From assembly GCF_025154055.1 (NCBI RefSeq), contig NZ_JAOALK010000063.1:62001-126000 (forward strand): DNA of 64,000 bases, read 5' to 3'. Each line of letters opens with the position of its first letter. The first letter of the stretch is position 1. Under the pieces are notes generated by a model. That model made no database searches and was not told the origin of the DNA. It was given only the letters and a program-made list of their open reading frames with translations. The DNA is from Aquibacillus koreensis. GTDB taxonomy: Bacteria; Bacillota; Bacilli; Bacillales; Amphibacillaceae. Both the position numbers and the translations under genes were made by a program. Shown piece after piece: positions 58,130 to 64,000 of this stretch.

Positions 58130-58164
58130 GTTTACACACCTTACACAAGGGTATCGATTAATAA

Positions 58165-58225
58165 GGAAACACGGGGACGGTTCTCCTGTTTCCGTTGGAA
58201 ACGGTAGAACCGTCCCCATGTTTCC
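58165..58225. repeat. REP-like palindrome of the GGAAACACGGGGACGG type
   Basis: GGAAACACGGGGACGGTTCT is answered by AGAACCGTCCCCATGTTTCC, a 20-bp stem with one mismatch, with an inner GTTTCCGTTGGAAAC-type hairpin. I recall this family as an abundant firmicute REP associated with REP-type tyrosine (Y1) transposases. No transposase is in this window. It may also end transcription of the aminopeptidase gene. Confidence 0.8.
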
Positions 58226-58248
58226 AACCTATATAAAGGGGAGATACC

Positions 58249-58407
58249 GTGGTTCAGCGAGATTCGGAGCTAGTTGGCTATCAATCGAACCTTAATGATA
58301 TTGGGAAGTGTCACAATTGTGGCATGGTGTTAAAGACGAAGCAGGAAAAAGAAATGCAGCTTTGTCAGGATTGCCAAGAGAGACATAAGGATGTAGAAGA
58401 AATATAA
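58249..58407 (+). CDS. Small zinc-ribbon protein of 52 residues
   Basis: A short gene supported by GGGGAG before a GTG start, a clean stop and a terminator 6 nt later. The protein carries two knuckles, KCHNCGM (about residues 19-25) and LCQDCQE (about 37-43), spaced to bind one zinc, and a charged tail. Such ribbons often bind nucleic acid or protein. The family is not recognised. Confidence 0.7.
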   Translation: MVQRDSELVGYQSNLNDIGKCHNCGMVLKTKQEKEMQLCQDCQERHKDVEEI

Positions 58408-58413
58408 AAGACT

Positions 58414-58450
58414 GACACGTGAATTCAGAAAAGGGTTCACGTGTTTTTTG
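58414..58450 (+). terminator. Terminator after the zinc-ribbon gene
   Basis: ACACGTGAA and TTCACGTGT form a 9-bp stem with a 12-nt loop, followed by six T. Confidence 0.87.
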
Positions 58451-58502
58451 TGGAATAAAAGTAGGAAGAACCATAAGGTGAAGGTAGTGAGGAAAAAGAT
58501 AT

Positions 58503-59036
58503 ATGTTTGATCCTATTTATCAATTAAAACATGGAAACGAGCAACAGAAGTGTGCATATAGGGCAATATCAGAATTAGAGATTATGGAAAACTTGTCTGA
58601 ATTTCAACCAATGTTATGCGGCACATTCCCTCTAGACATAGCGGTTGGTGGTTCTGATTTGGATATCATTATGGAAGTGCACGACTTTGATCAGTTTGAA
58701 ACAAAAGTGATTCGCTTGTATCGGGGAATGGAAGGTTTTTCGCGTAAACGGAACATCATCAGAAATGTTCCGATTGTGAAAGCAAACTTTGTTTTTGGGG
58801 GATTCGAATTTGAGTTGTTCGGCCAGCCTCAACCCACCAAAAAGCAGAACGCATACTTACATATGATAGTAGAGTACCATTTAATACAAGCTGATCCTTC
58901 TATAAAAGGGAATATTCTCATGTTAAAGGAACAAGGCTATAAGACAGAACCTGCGTTTTGCAAGGTACTCGGACTAGATGGAGATCCTTATGGAGCGTTA
59001 ATCGAATTTGGAAAAACAAAAAACTATATTGAATAA
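58503..59036 (+). CDS. DUF4269 nucleotidyltransferase-like protein
   Basis: A 177-aa protein of the DUF4269 family with a nucleotidyltransferase-like fold: GTFPLDIAVGGSDLDIIMEV (about 40-59) resembles the G-S/T-x-D-x-D metal site. Other blocks are FEFELFGQPQPTKKQNAYLH (about 100) and the C-terminal LGLDGDPYGALIEFG. A weak nucleotidyltransferase activity or toxin-like use is possible but unproven. The stop overlaps by codons the ribosome site region of the GNAT gene (16-nt gap), so the two are probably cotranscribed. Confidence 0.82.
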   Translation: MFDPIYQLKHGNEQQKCAYRAISELEIMENLSEFQPMLCGTFPLDIAVGGSDLDIIMEVHDFDQFETKVIRLYRGMEGFSRKRNIIRNVPIVKANFVFGGFEFELFGQPQPTKKQNAYLHMIVEYHLIQADPSIKGNILMLKEQGYKTEPAFCKVLGLDGDPYGALIEFGKTKNYIE

Positions 59037-59052
59037 AAACAGAGGTGTCGAT

Positions 59053-59859
59053 ATGGGAATCGTTGTTACTAGAGAGCTGGCGGAAAAATTCGAGAAATCA
59101 GAAATAGACGCTTTACGTTCAAGGCTTACAGAAATGCAAAGAATTAGTTGGAATCCAATGGATGTGGAGATTCAATCATTTGGGAGTGCGACTGCTTTTT
59201 CGGTTAAACATATACCAGGACCTAGCTTCAATACTGTAAAAGGGTTAAAAGCAGGGGGTGAATCGCAAATCAGAAAGATTATCGAATTTTATAAACAAAA
59301 AGAAATACCAGTTCGTTTTGAATTAACCCCGGCACACACATCACCAGATTTACTAACCTATCTTAGTGAAAGGGGGTTCTACCAACAAGACTTCCATACA
59401 ACTTTATATTCAGAACCACCTCAATTAACAGCAAAGAATGAAAGTGGAATAACGATTCGGAGGCTGCAAATAGAGGAATTTGGCGTGTTTGCTGATATCT
59501 ATGTCCAAGGTTTTGGGATGCCATCTTTCTTAAAAGATGGAGTAGCTCAAAATAATCAAATCCTTTACGACAATAAACATTGGGCCTTTTATCTTGCATG
59601 TTATCAAAATGTGCCGGCTGGAATAGGTGTTTTATACATCAAAGATAAAATAGCAACACTTGCTGCAGCAGCAACCATCCCTACTCTAAGAAAAAAAGGT
59701 ATTCAAAGTGCCTTGATTGCATATCGCATGGACCAAGCGCTTCAACAAGGTTGCGAATTAATCGTTGGGCAAGCGAAGTTTGGTTCCGTCAGTCAAAATA
59801 ATATGGAAAGGGCAGGCTTTAAAATTGCTTATACGAAGGCAATCTGGGTACAAAAATAA
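59053..59859 (+). CDS. GNAT family N-acetyltransferase
   Basis: A 268-aa protein with two GNAT-like halves. The C-terminal half has the acetyl-CoA core: ATLAAAATIPTLRKKGIQSALI (about 205-226) in place of the classical R/Q-x-x-G-x-G/A loop, and NNMERAGFKIAY near the end. The N-terminal half (about 1-125) is divergent and keeps LSERGFYQQDF. ATG at 59053 follows AGAGGTGTC. Substrate unknown. It sits 16 nt after the DUF4269 gene. Confidence 0.85.
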   Translation: MGIVVTRELAEKFEKSEIDALRSRLTEMQRISWNPMDVEIQSFGSATAFSVKHIPGPSFNTVKGLKAGGESQIRKIIEFYKQKEIPVRFELTPAHTSPDLLTYLSERGFYQQDFHTTLYSEPPQLTAKNESGITIRRLQIEEFGVFADIYVQGFGMPSFLKDGVAQNNQILYDNKHWAFYLACYQNVPAGIGVLYIKDKIATLAAAATIPTLRKKGIQSALIAYRMDQALQQGCELIVGQAKFGSVSQNNMERAGFKIAYTKAIWVQK

Positions 59860-59891
59860 GTGGCCCTTTCTTGTGGGGAAGGAGAGATATT

Positions 59892-60506
59892 TTGAGACAG
59901 TATTATAGATCAATAGTTATGATTATTTGTGTCTTAATTAGTGTCGGATGTTCTAGTCAGGAAAGTAAGTCACCTACCATTTCGATAAACGCAGAATCAG
60001 AATATGTAAACACTTTTGAAAAATTAGATTTAGGCCTAATATTCGATTTTGATTTTCATTTGCCTAATGCTGATCAAACCTGGGTAACGCTTTGGGTGGA
60101 GAAATATAGCGAAGGCAAAAAAGATACAGAACCTGTAGCCATATTATCGTATGGCAATAGTCCTTCAGAAGTTGAGGAAGGTCTATTAGGATTTGGTATG
60201 TTAAACCAAAACACTGATGATACAGCAATTTTCCTGTATGGACCTGGAGTAAGCATTGAGCCTAGAAATATTGATTTGTTACCCGAATCTAACCTCATGA
60301 GTTCCTGGGATTATGCACTTCAGGATGATGAAAAACTTGAATTACAGTTAGGTGAAACAAAAATATTAGCTTCTTACCGGGAAACGCAGGGGAATGGTAT
60401 GAGCACCATTAGTCTGAGTAGTGAGGAAGAAGTTGAAAAATTAATTCAAGATAACGATTTGGTACTTTTGCTTAAAATTAAGGTAGAGGAAAGATTAGCA
60501 GATTAA
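59892..60506 (+). CDS. Lipoprotein of unknown function
   Basis: A 204-aa exported lipoprotein: basic start RQYYR, hydrophobic core IVMIICVLI and lipobox SVGC with Cys20 (or so) as lipidation site, followed by SSQESKS. The mature part is acidic and shows no recognised domain. TTG at 59892 is chosen because AAGGAGAG lies 6-7 nt upstream and the signal peptide then has normal length. The gap to the GNAT gene is 32 nt. Confidence 0.75.
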   Translation: MRQYYRSIVMIICVLISVGCSSQESKSPTISINAESEYVNTFEKLDLGLIFDFDFHLPNADQTWVTLWVEKYSEGKKDTEPVAILSYGNSPSEVEEGLLGFGMLNQNTDDTAIFLYGPGVSIEPRNIDLLPESNLMSSWDYALQDDEKLELQLGETKILASYRETQGNGMSTISLSSEEEVEKLIQDNDLVLLLKIKVEERLAD

Positions 60507-60520
60507 TATAAAGACAAAGA

Positions 60521-60552
60521 AAGCAGGAGCTATGTCTAAAAAGCTCCTGCTG
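60521..60552. terminator. Convergent terminator between lipoprotein gene and recQ
   Basis: AGCAGGAGCT and AGCTCCTGCT form a perfect 10-bp stem with a 10-nt loop and T on the plus strand. Confidence 0.85.
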
Positions 60553-60558
60553 TTTCCA

Positions 60559-62715
60559 TCATTTCAAAAACCCATGCTTCACCAAGACTGCCTTAATCAT
60601 CGTATAATCATATCCATCAGGCAATGCTTCTTTCAAGGCTTTCAACCTTGGTTCTTCAAGGCTCTCTCTTGCTTCTAAAATAGCTACTTCTTGTTCCTCA
60701 TCAAAAAATTCATTCCAATCAAGTTCCATGCCGTTTTGGTAAGCTTGGAAAATATGATTGGTAACCGTTTGCTCGGTTAATTCTCTTTCTGAGGCAATCT
60801 TTTTAAAAGAAGAACCATTTTTATACATGTCATAGCTTACTTGATAACTAGGTTGGTCTCCCGTATGTTGTTTCGCTTTTTTCTTCTTGAGCGGTTCTTG
60901 TTTCAACATCGTAGGCTGTGTTTGCTTTTCTACATCATGCTCTTTTGTCCATTCGATAATTACTTCTAAAAAAGCTTCCCCATACTGGTCATATTTCCGC
61001 TCACCAACGCCCTTGATGTCCAACATTTCCTCTTTTGTTTCTGGGAAGAAACGACACATCTCTTTCAAGGTTGCGTCTGAGAAAAGTACATATGGTGGCA
61101 CTTTCTCTTGATCGGCGATTTGTTTACGAAGTTGCCTTAGCGATTCAAACAGTTCTTGTTCATAATCAGTCTCTTCCGTTTGCTTCACGGTACTCGTTTG
61201 CATCCAAATCTGCCTTTGTCCTTTTAAGACTGACTCTGCTTCCTTCGTCAACTGCAAGATTGGATATTTGGAATCGCCAACCGTTAGTACGTCCTCGGCA
61301 ACTAAGAAATGTATGAAATTAGTAAGGTCTTTTTCCGTGTAACCGGACATCAATCCATACGTAGATAGTTGGTCAAAACGAAACTGTTTAATTTTTTTAT
61401 CATTGGAACCTTTTAATACTTTTGCAACAAGGCCGGCGCCAAAACGTTCATCCATGCGCTTCACACAGGATAAGACCATTTGTGCTTCTCTTGTCATATC
61501 CTCACGTTCATGCGCATGAAGACAATTCGTACATTTACCACAGTCTGATACATCCGCCTTGTCATTAAAATAATCTAGGATATACGTTTGTAAGCAATTA
61601 TGCGTATGGCAATAGTTGATCATGGCTTGTAGCTTTTTATATTCATTTACTTTTTTCTCTTCATCCATCAAAGACTGATCAATTAAAAACTTCTGCATTT
61701 GGATATCTTGTCCACCAAAAAGCAAGATACAATCACTTGGCTCTCCGTCACGTCCAGCACGCCCAGCCTCTTGGTAATACGATTCAATATTCATTGGTAA
61801 GGCATAATGGAGCACATAGCGTACGTTTGATTTATCGATTCCCATTCCAAACGCGTTCGTTGCAACCATTACCGTTGATTCATCTTGGATAAATGCGTTT
61901 TGAGCATCCTTACGATCTTGTTCCGACAAGCCTGCATGATATTTTGCAACCGACAATCCTTGGTCGCTTAATAGATCATACACCTTCTCCACTTGCTTTC
62001 TTGTCGTTGCATAAATGATTCCAGATTCCTGTTTTCGATCTTTAATATAGCGTGTAACAAAAGTGTTTTTATCTTTTCCTTTTACAACGTGAAAAGCTAA
62101 GTTTGATCTTGCAAAACCAGTATTAACAACATGATCAGACTCAACATGAAGCAACTGCTGAATGTCACGAATAACATCCTCGGTTGCAGTAGCCGTTAAC
62201 GCCATAATGACGGGTAATTCTTCCAGTCTGGATAAGGCTGGGACAACCGATCGATAACTAGGCCTGAAATCATGGCCCCATTGAGAAATACAGTGCGCTT
62301 CATCAAAAGCAATTAATGATAGTTTTACACTTGCTAATGTTTCTAAAAAAGAAGCAGTTTCAAATCGCTCTGGGGCAACGTAAACAAATTTATAGCGTCC
62401 CTCACGTAATGCTTGCATCCGTTCACGTTGTTCATTTGCACGCAGGGAACTATTGATATAAGTAGCCGAAATACCGAGGGAGGTTAATGCATCCACTTGA
62501 TCCTTCATTAAAGAGATTAGCGGTGAGATAATCACAGCAGTTCCATCTAATGTTAAACCGGGAATCTGGTAGCAAAGTGATTTCCCTCCACCAGTTGGCA
62601 TAATCGCAACCGTGTCTTGTTGATGTAAAACGTGCTGAATGACCTCCTGTTGACCCGGTCGAAAAGTATCAAATCCATAGTATTCTTTTAATAATTGCTG
62701 TGCCTGTTCTATCAT
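60559..62715 (-). CDS. recQ: ATP-dependent DNA helicase RecQ
   Basis: A 718-aa RecQ helicase. Motif 0 and I: FRPGQQEVIQ, MPTGGGKS (about 39); II: AFDEAHCISQWGHDFRP (about 135); VI: QEAGRAGRDG (about 320). The RQC zinc site is CLQTYILDYF...CGKCTNC (about 373-398). An HRDC-like domain (about 520-595) has VPPYVLFSDATLKEM and DIKGVGERK. A further C-terminal HTH_40-type domain (about 630-715) makes it longer than E. coli RecQ (about 610 aa). It unwinds forks and recombination intermediates 3' to 5', usually with TopB (31427). AAAGGA is 8 nt before the ATG. Confidence 0.95.
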   Translation of the reverse strand: MIEQAQQLLKEYYGFDTFRPGQQEVIQHVLHQQDTVAIMPTGGGKSLCYQIPGLTLDGTAVIISPLISLMKDQVDALTSLGISATYINSSLRANEQRERMQALREGRYKFVYVAPERFETASFLETLASVKLSLIAFDEAHCISQWGHDFRPSYRSVVPALSRLEELPVIMALTATATEDVIRDIQQLLHVESDHVVNTGFARSNLAFHVVKGKDKNTFVTRYIKDRKQESGIIYATTRKQVEKVYDLLSDQGLSVAKYHAGLSEQDRKDAQNAFIQDESTVMVATNAFGMGIDKSNVRYVLHYALPMNIESYYQEAGRAGRDGEPSDCILLFGGQDIQMQKFLIDQSLMDEEKKVNEYKKLQAMINYCHTHNCLQTYILDYFNDKADVSDCGKCTNCLHAHEREDMTREAQMVLSCVKRMDERFGAGLVAKVLKGSNDKKIKQFRFDQLSTYGLMSGYTEKDLTNFIHFLVAEDVLTVGDSKYPILQLTKEAESVLKGQRQIWMQTSTVKQTEETDYEQELFESLRQLRKQIADQEKVPPYVLFSDATLKEMCRFFPETKEEMLDIKGVGERKYDQYGEAFLEVIIEWTKEHDVEKQTQPTMLKQEPLKKKKAKQHTGDQPSYQVSYDMYKNGSSFKKIASERELTEQTVTNHIFQAYQNGMELDWNEFFDEEQEVAILEARESLEEPRLKALKEALPDGYDYTMIKAVLVKHGFLK

Positions 62716-62941
62716 ATACTCATTCCTTTACCTGTTAATAAGGACAAGAAAAATTCAATTAAACTATCTCTTATCCTATCATTTTTTTTATTGCATTTGT
62801 AAAGAAGTAATTGGTAGGTTATCGATTGAAAAAACATGCGATAGCTTTTTTGCAATTCAAGAAGCGTATTTGATGGGAAATCTGTCTTAATAGCCACTTG
62901 CTGAGTTTTCACCTGAATACTAGAAGGATCCAGAAATTGAA

Positions 62942-63121
62942 CGGACATTTTTTCCGCTATTTTAGTAATTTCTTAGTCATTTAGCATTTTGGCGGACATT
63001 TTTTCCGTTATTCCATAGAAAACGTAAGAAAGTTGCTTCAGTATGAAGAAATAGCGGAAAAAATGTCCTTTAGAAATATTAAAATGATAGTTTTAGTGAA
63101 AATAACGGAAAAAATGTCCGC
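62942..63121 (+). repeat. 180-bp palindromic repeat element, copy 3
   Basis: Cores GGACATTTTTTCCG at 62943 and 62994 (51 bp apart) and CGGAAAAAATGTCC ending at 63068 and 63119 (51 bp apart). Orientation and spacers match copy 2 and the reverse complement of copy 1. Confidence 0.92.
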
Positions 63122-63296
63122 TCATAATCATTGTTGCTAGTTTCTGATTATTAATTCACGCTACAGTCTATAGAAACTCTTCCACATAACAATAATCTCT
63201 AAGAAAACAGCCTCAACAAAATGACAAGTCACGTAAATAGTTGGATTATTTTTTAATAACGATATGAATAGGAATAAGAAGAAAGGGGGTGCTCAT

Positions 63297-63383
63297 GTGT
63301 TTTGGGTATTTGGAACGATAGTCGGTGCCCTGCTATGTTTTGGATATATGGCAGATTTGAGGAAAAGAAAGGGGAGAACATAG
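63297..63383 (+). CDS. Predicted 28-residue membrane peptide
   Basis: GTG at 63297 has GGGGG 7 nt upstream and opens 28 codons: VFGTIVGALLCFGYMA forms one helix and LRKRKGRT a basic cytosolic tail. An ATG two bases earlier (63295) opens only eight codons. Composition is that of real small membrane proteins, but without homologues it stays tentative. It lies between repeat copy 3 and convergent brnQ. Confidence 0.5.
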   Translation: MFWVFGTIVGALLCFGYMADLRKRKGRT

Positions 63384-63394
63384 ATGGAATGAAT

Positions 63395-63432
63395 CTGACC
63401 TAAAAGGAAGAGAGCCTTTCCCTTTAAGTCAG
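63395..63432. terminator. Probable convergent hairpin before brnQ end
   Basis: CTGAC-TAAA-GGAA and TTCC-TTTA-GTCAG pair with two mismatches. No long T run follows, so strength is uncertain. Confidence 0.45.
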
Positions 63433-63447
63433 TTACTTTTCCCCAAG

Positions 63448-64000
63448 CTAGTAACGCAGTCCTGTCGTGTGTATCAATTTGCCTATCCCCCACCCAATGA
63501 GTGCAGGTGCAATCCAACTTAATCCAATCGATTGAAAAGGAAGAATTGTGTAAATTGAATCCAAAAAGTCGAACTTAATATTTGCTGCGGAGAAACCATC
63601 ATACACACTAACAATTGAAGTCATCCCAACAACAAACCGGTGAACGATCGATGGCTGATTAAGAAAAGCCAATAGAATAAGTACGATAGCTATTGGATAG
63701 ATCGCGACCAGTACAGGAATAGAGATGGAAATGATCTGACTTAATCCTAAATTAGCAATTAGAAAGCTGATTAAACTAACAAGTCCAATGACTGTTTTGT
63801 AGCTCAAAGAGGTTTTTCTTGTGAAAAACTGTCCGCAAGCAACAGTCAACCCAATAGATGTAGTTAAACAAGCTAAAAACACGATGATACCTAGTAGAAT
63901 TTTTCCGAAGTCCCCAAAGGTCATAGCAGCTGCGCTTATTAAGATTTGTCCACCGTTGTCAAACGAACCAGCCGTAGCCATCTTTGAACCAATCCAACCG
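63448..64000 (-). CDS. brnQ: Branched-chain amino acid carrier BrnQ, C-terminal part
   Basis: The window ends inside this gene; at least 183 codons are present and the N-terminal half lies beyond 64000. Six or so membrane helices with SFDNGGQILISAAAMTFG, CLTTSIGLTVACGQFF and IYPIAIVLILLAFLNQP match the Na+-coupled leucine/isoleucine/valine symporter BrnQ. It ends normally with TAG/TAA-type stop 16 bp from a convergent hairpin. Confidence 0.9.
   Translation of the reverse strand, partial: GWIGSKMATAGSFDNGGQILISAAAMTFGDFGKILLGIIVFLACLTTSIGLTVACGQFFTRKTSLSYKTVIGLVSLISFLIANLGLSQIISISIPVLVAIYPIAIVLILLAFLNQPSIVHRFVVGMTSIVSVYDGFSAANIKFDFLDSIYTILPFQSIGLSWIAPALIGWGIGKLIHTTGLRY

Noticed and set aside
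62712-62948. 78-codon minus-strand ORF before recQ
   Set aside because: It starts inside repeat copy 3, has no ribosome site and has low-complexity translation; the region is better read as the recQ upstream region.

Overview
This window looks like a chromosomal segment of a low-GC, Gram-positive Bacillaceae member. The evidence is AT-rich DNA, strong AGGAGG-type ribosome sites with frequent TTG/GTG starts, T-box and SAM riboswitches, an Mrp antiporter operon, a LiaIH-FSR envelope-stress locus, a lipoteichoic acid synthase, the ypmR-ypmS pair and YfmR/YkpA-type ABC-F proteins. The seven-gene Mrp operon and the transhydrogenase fit a salt- or alkali-tolerant genus related to Oceanobacillus, Ornithinibacillus or Virgibacillus. 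That placement is inference. No rRNA, tRNA, phage, insertion sequence or CRISPR array was found.

Layout. 0.1-2.4 kb: a stand-alone C-terminal half of 3-dehydroquinate synthase II, a DEAD-box helicase and a permuted papain-like protein. 2.4-9.9 kb: a palindromic repeat element, then a promoter, two tandem tRNA-Trp T-boxes and the complete trpEGDCFBA operon. 10-13.7 kb: an MFS efflux pump, a small membrane protein, a gene remnant and the ABC-F gene ykpA. 14.1-19.9 kb: mrpABCDEFG, followed by a 52-bp tandem palindromic array. 20.6-25.2 kb: a small acidic protein, a NERD protein, and pntAB behind a near-perfect Rex operator. 25.2-28.8 kb: pentapeptide-repeat protein, ydhK/DUF2243 pair, MATE-like transporter. 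29-34.5 kb: ltaS-type synthase, composite hairpin repeat, topB, second permuted papain-like protein. 34.5-40.1 kb: repeat element copy 2 and the lia locus (liaI, liaH, liaF, liaS, liaR plus DUF1700 and DUF4097 genes). 40.1-44.2 kb: ypmS/ypmR and a MetY-CoA-binding fusion under a SAM riboswitch. 44.3-54.4 kb: second 52-bp array, hsp20, a small gene with a probable frameshift, nudix, rarD, cls, ykhA, DUF1801, an apparently solitary adenine methyltransferase, and a CatR-like/CatE pair with its operator. 54.6-64 kb: third 52-bp array, yfmR, an M29 aminopeptidase, a REP palindrome, small proteins, GNAT, lipoprotein, recQ, repeat element copy 3, and the end of brnQ.

How it works together. Two biosynthetic units are under RNA control: tryptophan by uncharged tRNA-Trp and sulfur amino acid synthesis by SAM. 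Two transcription units have convincing protein operators: Rex at pntAB (NADH/NAD ratio) and an HxlR-type site at catE (quinone/catechol stress). Several modules serve the membrane and wall: Mrp, Lia, LtaS and Cls.

The least explained feature is the intergenic repeat landscape. Four unrelated-looking repeat families are built from short palindromes spaced 51 or 52 bp, about five turns of B-DNA. In one array the arms co-vary and interleave like a pseudoknot.
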